From: Cladorhizidae sp. MBARI D1340-BT2
Lineage: Eukaryota > Porifera > Demospongiae > Poecilosclerida > Cladorhizidae
Length of the DNA: 64,000 nucleotides
Reading direction: 5' to 3'
Assembly: GCA_028752905.1 (NCBI GenBank)
Contig: JAQNBH010000009.1
Coordinates: 32,035,442-32,099,441, forward strand
Position numbers and translations under genes: made by a program. How positions within the stretch are numbered: position 1 is the first letter of the stretch; each line of letters starts with the position of its first letter. Shown in pieces: positions 44,001-49,900 of this stretch. Under the pieces are notes generated by a model. It was given only the letters and a program-made list of their open reading frames with translations. It did no database searches and was not told where the DNA came from.

Positions 44001-45791
44001 GCATGTACTCCAGCTCTTGTCATTGTAGGATCACACAGATGTTGGAGCATATACTCCAGCTCTTGTCATTGTAGGATCACACAGATGTTGGAGCATATAC
44101 TCCAGCTCTTGTCATTGTAGGATCACACAGATGTTGGAGCATATACTCCAGCTCTTGTCATTGTAGGATCACACAGATGTTGGAGCATGTACTCCAGCTC
44201 TTGTCATTGTAGGATCACACAGATGTTGGAGCATGTACTCCAGCTCTTGTCATTGTGGATCACACAGATGTTGGAGCAGCTCTTGTCATTGTAGGATCAC
44301 ACAGATGTTGGAGCATATACTCCAGCTCTTGTCATTGTAGGATCACACAGATGTTGGAGCATGTACTCCAGCTCTTGTCATTGTAGGATCACACAGATGT
44401 TGGAGCATATACTCCAGCTCTTGTCATTGTAGGATCACACAGATGTTGGAGCATATACTCCAGCTCTTGTCATTGTAGGATCACACAGATGTTGGAGCAT
44501 GTACACTGTCAGCTCTTGTCATTGTAGGATCACACAGATGTTGGAGCATATACTCCAGCTCTTGTCATTGTAGGATCACACAGAAGTTGGAGCATATACT
44601 CCAGCTCTTGTCATTGTAGGATCACACAGATGTTGGAGCATATACTCCAGCTCTTGTCATTGTAGGATCACACAGATGTTGGAGCATGTACTCCAGCTCT
44701 TGTCATTGTAGGATCACACAGATGTTGGAGCATGTACTCCAGTTCTTGTCATTGTAGGATCACACAGATGTTGGAGCATATACTCCAGCTCTTGTCATTG
44801 TAGGATCACACAGATGTTGGAGCATGTACTCCAGCTCTTGTCATTGTAGGATCACACAGATGTTGGAGCATGTACTCCAGCTCTTGTCATTGTAGGATCA
44901 CACAGATGTTGGAGCATATACTCCAGCTCTTGTCATTGTAGGATCACACAGATGTTGGAGCATATACTCCAGCTCTTGTCATTGTAGGATCACACAGATG
45001 TTGGAGCATATACTCCAGCTCTTGTCATTGTAGGATCACACAGATGTTGGAGCATGTACTCCAGCTCTTGTCATTGTAGGATCACACAGATGTTGGAGCA
45101 TGTACTCCAGCTCTTGTCATTGTGGATCACACAGATGTTGGAGCAGCTCTTGTCATTGTAGGATCACACAGATGTTGGAGCATATACTCCAGCTCTTGTC
45201 ATTGTAGGATCACACAGATGTTGGAGCATGTACTCCAGCTCTTGTCATTGTAGGATCACACAGATGTTGAGCATGTACTCCAGCTCTTGTCATTGTAAGA
45301 TCACGCAGATGTTGGAGCATGTACTCCAGATCAAGTATATGTTTCCCGCGTATTTTGAGTCATGGTCGCCATGGTGGCATGTAAGTAGATCTCACACAGC
45401 AAGCACAAAGAATGCTTTAGCAGCTCATGTAGTGTTTCAGGGGGCAATTGCACATATGAATCAGAAGCAATGTGTACCTAACAGAGCTTGTAATTGCACC
45501 GGCTCTGTTCGAATAAGCAGTCGGAGTGGTAGTCGCAATCAATGAGATCCAAAATGAGAACCTATCGTTCATTATTGAACGTGGGAAATTGCAGTCATAT
45601 TCTGTGTGCTTGCTGGATATATATATATATATATTTGCCTTGTAGGGGTTGAGATGGTGATGCCAGGGGATGACACTACACTTTATATCCGAATTGGCTA
45701 CGCACTTCCCCTGGAGGTGAACCAGAGGTTTACGCTGAGAGAGGGACGCAAAACAGTTGGCACTGGAGTGATCACCGAGATCATCGAGTGA
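4887..45791 (+). CDS. TUFM: Mitochondrial elongation factor Tu, seven exons (5'-incomplete)
   Basis: Translation elongation factor Tu of the mitochondrion, the GTPase that brings aminoacyl-tRNA to the mitoribosome. Seven exons join in frame: 4887-5076, 10158-10337, 15870-15961, 32517-32681, 36342-36579, 40426-40692, 45646-45791. They give 1278 nt, or 425 residues plus TGA. Visible motifs, numbered from the first codon kept, are G1 GHVDHGKT (48-55), G2 RGITI (88-92), G3 DCPGH (110-114), G4 NKAD (165-168) and G5 SAL (203-205). The two EF-Tu beta-barrel domains follow, and the protein ends ...GVITEIIE. Residues 1-45 are Arg/Pro/Ala-rich and end RSYATFERV, as expected for a mitochondrial transit peptide. 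No in-frame Met precedes; a TAG at 4884-4886 doubles as the acceptor, so the Met lies in an upstream phase-0 exon. Introns 2 and 6 use GC donors. No frameshift or missing catalytic residue was seen, so the gene looks functional. Confidence 0.95.
5143..6085. repeat. 29-bp AT-rich minisatellite, left part
   Basis: About 33 copies of a unit near 29 bp containing CACATCTGCCATTATTAAAT, with TATAG, GATAG and TACAA endings and some short units lacking the TAGTGTA segment. It fills the start of the first TUFM intron. Each unit holds a TTAA. The array is cut at the TTAA at 6082-6085 by a piggyBac insertion and resumes at 9393. Confidence 0.95.
6807..8249 (-). pseudogene. piggyBac transposase, catalytic body (DDE_Tnp_1_7) and Cys-rich tail
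   Basis: A 480-codon frame holding most of a piggyBac transposase. Conserved acidic residues fit the piggyBac DDD/D pattern: D143 in LSIDEAM, D222 in VYMDNYY, and D334/D337 in GVDRADQ. The C-terminus (about 430-472) has many paired Cys (QCC, RCVVCIC, QCCFC, LCGG) and a final DCF, the cross-brace zinc domain used for DNA-end binding. The natural start is not the Met at 8249. Conserved piggyBac sequence continues upstream in another frame ([11 protein letters not shown]), and the shift falls in a run of eight T on the coding strand (8229-8236). A second shift near 8341 separates the N-terminal exon. Confidence 0.93.
8334..8731 (-). pseudogene. piggyBac transposase exon 2 (acidic then Gly/Arg-rich linker)
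   Basis: It starts after a good minus-strand acceptor (TTTTCCTACAG ending at 8732) that restores the phase left by exon 1. The exon reads [19 protein letters not shown], then a low-complexity region with three [12 protein letters not shown] copies and repeats of RASGTGS. Acidic and basic low-complexity segments ahead of the catalytic domain are common in piggyBac transposases. It stops at TAA near 8334-8336; the next conserved segment ([14 protein letters not shown]) is in another frame just downstream, so a one-base-equivalent indel is inferred. Confidence 0.75.
8997..9162 (-). CDS. piggyBac transposase exon 1 (N-terminus)
   Basis: ATG at 9160-9162 opens a 55-codon exon rich in D, E and S ([20 protein letters not shown]...), ending GATT|GTAAGT in phase 1 at 8997. 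The 265-bp intron to the acceptor at 8732 restores the frame of exon 2. An acidic N-terminus of this kind is usual in piggyBac transposases. The start codon lies 231 bp inside the right terminal repeat, leaving room for a promoter. Confidence 0.75.
9393..10008. repeat. 29-bp AT-rich minisatellite, right part
   Basis: Continuation of the array at 5143-6085 after the piggyBac insertion, about 21 copies, same unit and variants. It begins exactly with the second TTAA copy, so the two parts were one array before insertion. A 15-base G tract lies further on, at about 10109-10123. Confidence 0.95.
10158..10337 (+). CDS. TUFM: TUFM exon: switch I and DCPGH
   Basis: Acceptor CTCTCTCTCAAAG, phase 1. 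It encodes [10 protein letters not shown]... through RGITI and DCPGH to NMIT. It ends ACAG|GCAAGT: the donor is GC rather than GT, with an otherwise ideal AG|GCAAGT context, and only this boundary joins in frame to the next exon (GGT GCT GCT CAG). Confidence 0.95.
10397..12780. repeat. 30-bp minisatellite with higher-order repeat
   Basis: About 72 copies of a 30-bp unit containing CTCAAATGTTCACCTGGGGT, interrupted by a small element at 10598-10787. Variant units recur in the same order about 923 bp apart: GTAATGC at 11131 and 12054, GTAGCTC at 11221 and 12144. A truncated CACTAGGTGTG unit recurs at 11768 and 12601, 833 bp apart (three units fewer). A block of about 30 units was therefore duplicated as a whole. 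Frames are open for hundreds of codons on both strands because 30 is divisible by three. Confidence 0.95.
10598..10787. mobile_element. hAT-like MITE, 190 bp, inside the 30-bp array
   Basis: The left end CAGGGTTGTAT and right end ATACACCCCTG form inverted termini (CAGGGGTGTAT read inward from the right). The direct repeat CCAGG flanks the element at 10593-10597 and 10788-10792. The interior is G-rich then C-rich and non-coding. CAGGG termini fit the hAT superfamily; a 5-bp target duplication is shorter than the usual 8 but is known in some hAT groups. Ends resemble those of the large hAT element at 46933. Confidence 0.75.
12970..13087. mobile_element. hAT-like MITE, 118 bp
   Basis: Ends CAGGGCTGCATTTAGG and CCTAAATGCAGCCTTG are inverted repeats with one mismatch in 16. 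The direct repeat ATTAT flanks at 12965-12969 and 13088-13092. The interior has a G-rich stretch and long C runs. It is non-coding and the same kind of element as the one at 10598. Confidence 0.75.
13227..13251. repeat. 25-base G homopolymer
   Basis: Uninterrupted G run. Similar shorter runs occur at 4138-4153, 10109-10123 and near 50836. Lengths of such tracts are unreliable in assemblies. Confidence 0.9.
13918..14105 (+). repeat. Dispersed repeat family, copy 1
   Basis: Shares the order GCGCTTGACCACGTACTCAA, then CTAGCCACT, then ACACTTGGCAATCTGGAG, then TTTTGAGGTACCCCCACTTT with copies at 25386, 42590 and (inverted) 50625. This copy is cut short at the 3' side. It is non-coding, and the class (SINE or MITE) is unresolved. 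Confidence 0.6.
14477..15057 (+). mobile_element. pogo/Tigger-like element, internally deleted
   Basis: Flanked by TA (14477-14478 and 15056-15057). Inverted termini start CCATATTCACTCGAATATAA on the left and CCGTATTCACTCGAATATAA on the right, with one mismatch over about 25 bp. Between them, 14620-14850 on + reads a fragment with [10 protein letters not shown]...[11 protein letters not shown], resembling the C-terminal region of pogo/Tigger transposases (SF..CGI followed by an acidic DG.ED motif). No DDE core remains, so it is a non-autonomous derivative. Confidence 0.75.
15287..15595. repeat. 75-94-bp repeat, four copies
   Basis: Four imperfect copies sharing GTTAAACACACCCAGCATGG and GGAACACATAGTAGCTTGT. 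The units contain GGCAGGTAAGTTAAA, a perfect 5' splice-site match (CAG|GTAAGT). A two-copy TAGCTTACTAGGTAAGGGA repeat with TATATA runs follows at 15600-15690. Confidence 0.85.
15870..15961 (+). CDS. TUFM: TUFM exon: [11 protein letters not shown] segment
   Basis: Acceptor ACATAG, phase 1. It encodes [20 protein letters not shown] through LLLASQ, the stretch after switch II, and ends CAG|GTGCGT in phase 0. At 92 nt it is the smallest exon of the gene. Confidence 0.95.
16108..21835. repeat. 39-bp minisatellite, about 146 copies (5.7 kb)
   Basis: The unit is 39 bp and contains CCAGCTTCTGCATCACTGCC plus AGCATGCATGTCACTAT. A TATAGCC/TATGGCC polymorphism alternates along the array. Marker variants repeat at whole multiples of 39: the TCTTCAGC variant at 18001, 20341 and 21199 (60 and 22 units apart), and the CAGGTTCTG variant at about 18625 and 20887 (58 units). 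At least four of six frames are free of stops, giving spurious frames of up to 2216 codons. The last unit is inverted and forms a perfect hairpin at 21781-21820. Confidence 0.97.
21826..22020. repeat. GGATG/GTGGATG-rich degenerate repeat
   Basis: Irregular copies of GGATGTGTGGTGGATGAGGG, strongly G over C on this strand. It lies between the 39-bp and 26-bp arrays. Confidence 0.7.
22061..23240. repeat. 26-bp minisatellite (about 45 copies)
   Basis: The unit contains GGAAGGTCGACTTCCATGTT, with TTGCC/CTGCC variants and a few units one base short. The core GGAAGTCGACTTCC-like part is nearly palindromic. Three units (78 bp) restore frame, giving a spurious 26-residue protein repeat on the minus strand. 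Confidence 0.95.
23241..23952. other. Unique intronic spacer
   Basis: No exon, RNA gene or transposon end recognised. A short CT run (TCACTCACTCTCTCTCTCTC) lies near 23770. Confidence 0.4.
23953..24690. repeat. About 37-bp minisatellite (about 20 copies)
   Basis: The unit contains CTTCACCAACTCTTGGAACA and GCTCGCTATTAACATC. The first copies are more diverged (TGTGACAGGCTCGCTAATGA). Shortened units with CCTTTCCAACAGGCTC recur at 24165, 24265 and 24660. Confidence 0.92.
25386..25728 (+). repeat. Dispersed repeat family, copy 2 (longest)
   Basis: Contains CGCGCTTGACCA, CACTTAGCAATCTGGAG, GAGAGACCTATCTTTTGAGC and ATATATCAAGTCCATAC, in the same order as the copy at 42590. Its left edge is one arm of a 22-bp inverted repeat (25358-25379 with 25386-25407), which may mark the element end. 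No open frame. Confidence 0.65.
25940..26105 (-). repeat. 3' LTR of the Gmr1-like element
   Basis: Matches the copy at 31452-31624 nearly throughout. In element orientation it begins TGTTGGAGATCTTCC, directly after the polypurine tract, and ends near CA. It lacks a 9-bp segment (AGTTCAGCT) present in the other LTR. The end of the RNase H frame runs across the polypurine tract into this LTR. Confidence 0.9.
26059..27484 (-). pseudogene. Reverse transcriptase and RNase H of the Gmr1-like element
   Basis: Three frames: 27484-27248, 27281-27000 and 27000-26059. The first two give the fingers and palm ([56 protein letters not shown]). The third starts after a small deletion around FGL and has the YMDD box (residues 15-18), then [36 protein letters not shown], and RNase H acids in [36 protein letters not shown] and NADGLSR. 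The frame runs to 26059, inside the 3' LTR. Two frameshifts make it non-functional. Confidence 0.92.
27584..29190 (-). pseudogene. Integrase of the Gmr1-like element (upstream of RT)
   Basis: Two overlapping frames, 29190-27922 and 27925-27584. The first has an S/T/D/E-rich start, then an HHCC zinc region (H189, H196, C226, C229) and an rve catalytic core with D258 (IAMDMV), D314 (ILTDRGSNF) and E347 (VERYN). Only 32 residues separate the last two acids instead of the usual 35; a three-codon gap lies after SEKLYQM. The second frame holds the C-terminal domain with the GPY motif ([12 protein letters not shown]). A frameshift near 28050 joins them. The domain lies upstream of RT in transcription order. 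Confidence 0.9.
29099..29626 (-). pseudogene. Zinc knuckle and aspartic protease of the Gmr1-like element
   Basis: A 175-codon frame. Near residue 26 is a Cys pair ([11 protein letters not shown]) resembling a damaged or variant zinc knuckle. Around residues 67-75 is IIDSGCQVT, the aspartic-protease active-site position with DSG in place of the usual DTG/DSG-A(T). GLIGLDIL later matches the conserved G-x-D/N-x-L region of retropepsins. The end overlaps the integrase frame by 92 nt in another frame, so either programmed -1 shifting or an indel joins them. Confidence 0.8.
29726..30659 (-). pseudogene. gag region of the Gmr1-like element
   Basis: Read on the minus strand from about 30659. A short segment ([20 protein letters not shown]) leads into a long E/R/K-rich region likely to form a coiled coil (about 30180-30560). 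A Met-started frame of 139 codons (30145-29726) follows, with the helical look of a retrotransposon gag ([40 protein letters not shown]). It stops at 29726 while related sequence continues in another frame. Assignment rests on position and composition rather than a diagnostic motif. Confidence 0.65.
31452..31624 (-). repeat. 5' LTR of the Gmr1-like element
   Basis: Near-identical to the LTR at 25940-26105 apart from a 9-bp insertion and a few edge differences. The sequence next to it on the element side (CCTGACTCCATCCTCATGG on the minus strand) is where a primer-binding site should be; I could not match it to a tRNA. Confidence 0.88.
31625..32516. other. Unique intronic spacer right of the LTR element
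   Basis: AT-rich sequence leading to the TUFM acceptor GTACGTAAATGTAG at 32516. No other feature recognised. Confidence 0.4.
32517..32681 (+). CDS. TUFM: TUFM exon: NKAD and SAL
   Basis: Phase 0 at both ends, 55 codons: [18 protein letters not shown]... to [11 protein letters not shown]. It holds the guanine-specificity motif NKAD and the G5 motif SAL. The donor is GAG|GTACGT. The last 15 nt plus 17 nt of intron are the founding copy of the adjoining 32-bp array. Confidence 0.96.
32667..32986. repeat. 32-bp minisatellite made from the TUFM exon-intron junction
   Basis: Ten copies at exact 32-bp spacing (starts 32667, 32699, ... 32955). Copy 1 straddles the true donor: TTGTGTGCCTTGGAG is exon, GTACGTGCTACTAGTGT is intron. 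Copies 2-9 read GAG|GTGCAT at the donor position, and copy 10 reads GAG|GTGCGT. Each therefore keeps 15 nt of exon end plus a weakened donor. The period is not a multiple of three, so use of a later donor would shift frame except at every third copy. Confidence 0.93.
32987..33725. other. Unique intronic spacer
   Basis: No exon recognised. A short hairpin-capable GCTCGAATA..TATATTCGAGC lies near 33357-33385, and T-rich runs lie near 33410-33440. Confidence 0.4.
33726..36140. repeat. 36-bp minisatellite (about 66 copies)
   Basis: The unit contains GGATCCAGAGAGATTCCAAG and TAAGCATGGGTGACTA, with CATAGG/CATGGG variants. Short units with GTGACTGCGCACCAAG mark block boundaries at 34401, 34606 and 35061, and GTGACTGCGCAGC ends the array. 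Blocks of units recur in the same order, so it grew by segmental duplication. Each unit contains AAGTAAGC, close to a 5' splice site. Minus-strand frames of up to 515 codons are artefacts. Confidence 0.96.
36342..36579 (+). CDS. TUFM: TUFM exon: end of G domain and start of domain 2
   Basis: Acceptor GTGCAATAG, phase 0. It encodes [20 protein letters not shown]... through [16 protein letters not shown] to KSTVT and ends ACAG|GTGAGG in phase 1. [12 protein letters not shown] is the domain 2 signature of EF-Tu. Confidence 0.96.
36580..37701. other. Intronic spacer with a short 16-bp repeat
   Basis: Mostly unique. Four copies of TGCCTAGCTGCACGTC lie at about 36861-36925. A (CA)n and A-run lie near 37580-37605. 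No exon recognised. Confidence 0.5.
37702..38595. repeat. 21-bp pyrimidine-rich minisatellite (about 42 copies)
   Basis: The unit is TCTGAACTTCCTCTCTGACT plus C, with some CCGACCC and AAGTTCC variants and a few units 3 bp short. Strongly C/T-biased on this strand. Confidence 0.95.
38945..39290. repeat. Dispersed duplication, copy A
   Basis: Direct-repeat partner of 39880-40215. Shared blocks include CTCCTCCACGG, GTGATTGTACTTCTGGCT-like, GTGAAGGATGCCA, GGATGTCCAAATAGTT and GAGAGACTTGCT. Divergence is substantial, so the duplication is old or these are two copies of one mobile repeat. A 21-bp CTTTTCGCCATGTAGG duplication is private to this copy. Confidence 0.7.
39880..40215. repeat. Dispersed duplication, copy B
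   Basis: Partner of 38945-39290, about 935 bp downstream in the same orientation. The minus strand just beyond (39700-39850) reads fragments that faintly resemble transposon protein, but no family could be named. TATATA runs at 39595-39625 separate the two copies. Confidence 0.7.
40426..40692 (+). CDS. TUFM: TUFM exon: domain 2 end and domain 3 start
   Basis: Acceptor TTCTGTCTGCAG, phase 1. It encodes [20 protein letters not shown]... through [16 protein letters not shown] to VMQLPD. GGRHKPF is the domain 3 signature. It ends GATG|GCAAGT: the second GC donor in this gene, confirmed by in-frame joining to GGGTTGAG of the next exon. Confidence 0.95.
40693..41325. other. Intronic spacer, pyrimidine-rich then unique
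   Basis: C/T-rich to about 40920, then a C run and (CA)n at 40920-40975, then unique AT-rich sequence. No exon recognised. Confidence 0.5.
41326..42548. repeat. 24-bp minisatellite (about 51 copies)
   Basis: The unit is CCCCAGACCTTTCCTACCCC plus TCAG, with one-base shortened units that shift frame. Each unit contains TTTCCTACCCCTCAG, a textbook 3' splice-acceptor match. The 447-codon frame (PRPFLPLS repeat) is an artefact of period 24. Confidence 0.96.
42590..42876 (+). repeat. Dispersed repeat family, copy 3
   Basis: Matches the 25386 copy over most of its length, including GAGAGACCTATCTTTTGAGC and ATATATCAAGTCCATAC, and the 13918 copy at its 5' side (CACGTACTCAAG). Confidence 0.7.
43224..45340. 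repeat. 46-bp minisatellite with higher-order repeat
   Basis: About 46 copies of a 46-bp unit containing GTAGGATCACACAGATGTTG and GAGCATGTACTCCAGCTC. Rare variants recur about 867 bp apart: GTACACTGTC at 43633 and 44501, and the shortened GTGGATC unit at 44256 and 45123. A block of about 19 units was duplicated. Confidence 0.95.
45646..45791 (+). CDS. TUFM: TUFM last coding exon
   Basis: Acceptor TTTGCCTTGTAG, phase 1. It encodes [20 protein letters not shown]... to [10 protein letters not shown] and TGA at 45789-45791. The C-terminal T-x-G-x-G-V-(I/V)-T ending is that of EF-Tu domain 3. Confidence 0.96.
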
Positions 45792-46539
45792 AAACTTTTG
45801 TGCAAATGACATTTATTGACACTCTGATAGAAATGTGTTTTGTGTTTATGGACTACTCCAACTCGAAGTTATTAATTTATCAAATTTGGCATTTCTAGGT
45901 TTCTCAAATATTTTTTTGTAGTTTCTGTGCTTGTATGAAGACTCTATTTAAGTGGGAAATTTATTTAGCTTCAAGAACACTGTTATTAATACGCCATTAA
46001 GCTTTGTTGCATGCAACTTTAGAAAGCCAGCTAGCCAACTGGTTTTGAGTTGATTTACGGTTGGAATTTTGCATTTTTCTATACCTCTGTCCTGTTTAGA
46101 TTCCTGAGGCACACCATCACAACCAGAGAACCACTCTTCGTATTAAATTATGCCCGGTTGATGGTCATGCAAGTTTGCTTTGTTTATAGGGAGACCCCCC
46201 CAACTTTCAGTCTTGGTGTTGTCATACAGGATATTGTTTTGTGATACGATACTGCATGTCGCAACCAAAGGGACTGTTTTGTGATACGATACTGCATGTC
46301 GCAACCAAAGGGAACATTGTGGTTAGGAAGTGAAAAACCTTCATTTTCCATACCAAGAGTTGGGGATTTTTTTAAACCATTGACTGTTTGTAGTGAGCAA
46401 TGAGGTAATGTTGCTTAAGTGTTGGCATGAATGCAGTTCCTTGTTTAGTAATTGTGTGTTGTATATTAAAAAAATAATACATGGTTGGGATCAGTGGAAA
46501 TTTAACCCTTACCTTCTGACATCCATCTATTGGCTGTGG
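45792..46539 (+). other. TUFM 3' UTR and downstream flank
   Basis: AT-rich, no further exon. ATTAAA at 46465-46470 is a possible polyadenylation signal; no AATAAA was seen nearer. Two direct copies of TTTTGTGATACGATACTGCA lie at about 46234-46310. Confidence 0.4.
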
Positions 46540-46932
46540 CTATGAGAGATAACACCACCTTGTCTAAGGTAAGAACTGAGAGATAACACCACCTTGTCTA
46601 AGGTAAGAACTGAGAGATAACACCACCTTGTCTAAGGTAAGAACTGAGAGATAACACCACCTTGTCTAAAGGTAAGAACAGAGAGATAACACCACCTTGT
46701 CTAAAGGTAAGAACAGAGAGATAACACCACCTTGTCTAAAGGTAAGAACAGAGAGATAACACCACCTTGTTGTAAGGTAAGAACTGAGGGATAACACCAC
46801 CTTGTCTAAGGTAAGAACTGAGGGATAACACCACCTTGTCTAAGGTAAGAACTGAGATAACACCACCTTGTCTAAGGTAAGAACAGAGCTTATCTAAGGT
46901 AAGGTAAGAACTGAGGGATAACACCACCTTGT
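46540..46932. repeat. About 34-bp minisatellite (about 11 copies), split by a hAT element
   Basis: The unit contains GAGATAACACCACCTTGTCT and AAGGTAAGAACT. A last partial copy lies at 50389-50420, across the inserted element. Every unit contains AAG|GTAAGA, a strong 5' splice-site match. Confidence 0.93.
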
Positions 46933-49900
46933 CAGGGGTGGATCCAGGAATTTTAGATTGGGGGGGTTGATGAACTACTTCACGGCCATAGCCCGGGGTG
47001 TTTCCATGCTACCCGGAAATCCTTCCCCCTCTTTCCTGAATCATGATCAGATCATTAATCATTTTGCAAGAAAGCACCGTCCTGCATTTCTCTTGGCAAT
47101 TATATAACAAGACATAATTATCATCACCAAGACATATCATCACCAACATTATTATAATAAGAAATGTAAAATTGAACATGGTATCATTAAAAAAAATTGT
47201 GAGTGGTAGTGCAAGTGCTCAGGAACCCCCCTTAATTATTCCTGGCTATATATGGTCCTGGCTGCCTGCCTACTAACAACCTAAGGAAGATGCTGGGGTG
47301 GATCGAGGAATTTTAGAAAGGTACAGGGGGTGGGGGGTGGAGGAGAACTAGCCCATGCACACTGTACTGTGTAATGAATAAGAATATTTATCAGCTTAAA
47401 AGAACAGCAACTAAAGATAAACAGGAAACTATTTTCAGTTAATAAATAGTGAAGCTTGAAAGAGCCTTCTCTGCACAAAAGCATGGCAGATATCATAAAC
47501 TGACACTCTCACTCCATAGTTCATGGCTATTACAGCAAGATCAGAAAAGTGTTGTTCAGTCAAAGTCGACCTTGTATATTTCTTTATCCTCCTGAGCAAA
47601 CTAAATGATCGTTCTGCTTCAGCACTGGTGATAGGCAGAGTGCAAGCAATGACTACTAGTAAGCAATGAATGTTTGGGAAAGAGTCAGAGTCACAAGAGC
47701 TACTAGCTAGGAGAAGATTGTTGGGGATGGTGGTAGCCTCATCTTTGTCTCGCTTATGCTCCCACAAATTGCCATCTTCTTAGTTCACTTTTGAGATTTT
47801 GAGAGACAAGGAACATGGATGATCTTGTTCCCAGTACAGAAGGTCATCTATATGTTGTGATAGTTGAACACTCGGATTGCAGTTGAGCACTGAAGGCACA
47901 AGGCACAAAAGCATATGACTTTGTTTTCCATCACCTTGAAATCTTTCCTCCAACTGGTTAATGAATGAATCCAGCACTGGTATAGCAATGACTCTCTTGT
48001 AATGCTCTTTTGCTGATTGACTTGGAGTGTTGCTTCAATTCCGTTGAATGCTTGTCTTTCTTGGAACACTCTCACTCACACCAATTGACCCAGCCAGTTC
48101 AAGTACCTCACAATACCACAAGCTAAAAATGGTGTCAATAGTCTTTCTGGGGGTTTTCAAGCATTCAATCACTTCAGTAACTTTGTTATAGGCCTCATAT
48201 ATATCTTGATCCTGCTTCTGAAGTTTTGAAGCAAGTATTTTCACTTCATCAAGAACATTCTTGGTGATTATAAAAACAGCAAAGAAGAGAGAGCAGCTTT
48301 CAGACCTTGTGCTTTCACTCTTGTCTCAGTATCCCAATTCCAGCTCCCATCTGATGAGCCTAAATTTGGGTAATCAGTAGGACACAAAATGGCATCTAAG
48401 AAAGTGATAAGTGGCTCATACATTTCAAAAACACTAAAGCATGTATGTCTCTCCACCCATCTTGTCTTACACATTCCTGGAAGCAATTTTTTTTGAAGAA
48501 GGCAAGAATTCATTGACTGTAAGTTCAAAAAGGTTTTGTCTCTTAGGCTAAAAAGAGGTGTGCTTCATTTATAACTAAAATCAAGTTTCGTACTTCCTGA
48601 ACAAGACATGCTCTGGCAATTGAAAGATTAAGGCAGTGTGAGTAGCAGTGTGTGTACAAAGCTAGTGGGATGACCTCCTTGACTTCTGCAATGCCGGATG
48701 ACATCACAGATGCTCTATCATAAGTTTTCCCTCTAATTCTACAGGGATCTAAAGAAACTGAAGGACTAGAAACTGTTTCAAGAATCTTTCTTGAAATGGA
48801 TGAAGCATTGGCTCGGTCCAAGTAGACAAAGCTAATCAGGCACTCCTTGATATGAGGATCAGTGGGAGAGGACAGATCAACATACCTGAAGCACACAGAA
48901 AGAATCTCTTGATTTGAATGAGGATCTGTGGCTTCATCAGCAATGATGGTGAAAGGCAATTTTTTTTCTCGGAGCTGTTCAGTTATATGCTCTCTAATTT
49001 TAGATGCATAAATGTGAATAACCTCATTTTGAATGGTCTTGCTGGTATACTTCGCGTTCCTTTTAGCTGAGAGAAGGTATTTGTGTAGGAGCCTGTCTTA
49101 GCCAAAAGCTGAAGTGTGGCTACAAAATTGCCCCTGTTGATATCTTCATCTGAGAAATCCACTCTGTAGTCAGAGTGGCCTCTGAATGGTAGTGCTTGCT
49201 TTGCCAAAAACTCTACAGCCAAAACGATCTGCTGGAGAACATGCCTGTTCTCTTCAGCTTGTTGGTTGCTCTGTTTCAATAGCCTTGTATCTATCCTTTC
49301 ATCTGGTTGGTTAAAATCTCTGACAAAAATGTCTACCCTCTCAGCTGCATGGCAATGCATTTGAGTCTGATCATGGCATACAAGTACACCATCCTTGCCA
49401 AGTGCTTTTGAGTAAGGTTTCTGGTATGGGGACAAAACTAACAAACCAGAATGATTGCCAACTCCAGAAACACTGCCTCTACCCGGCTGCTCTGGAAAAA
49501 CTATGGAAAAACTATACAATATCTGCAAAGACCACCTGTGCTGTATGAAAGCCAAGGAAATTGTACTAACTATCCAAGCTGGAAGGATACACTCCAGGTT
49601 TTTCCTAGTTTGGTAACCTGATGTGAATGAAGATGATCAGAAGAAGAAGGTTTGGAATGATGAGAAAGATATTGCATCATCTGGGATATTATTTGCTAAT
49701 GACCTAAGCTTATCCCAGTTACCTTGAGCGGCTTCAACTATTGTCCCTAAGTCCACCTGTCTACTAGTTGAGGAACTACACTGAGTGATGTAGTCATCGT
49801 ATCAATTGTTGCTGAGCATAACTGAGAAACAGTAGTTGGCATTGACAAGGAAGAACTCGATGTAGTGGTTGAGACTGTGACTATAATTGATGGTGATTGA

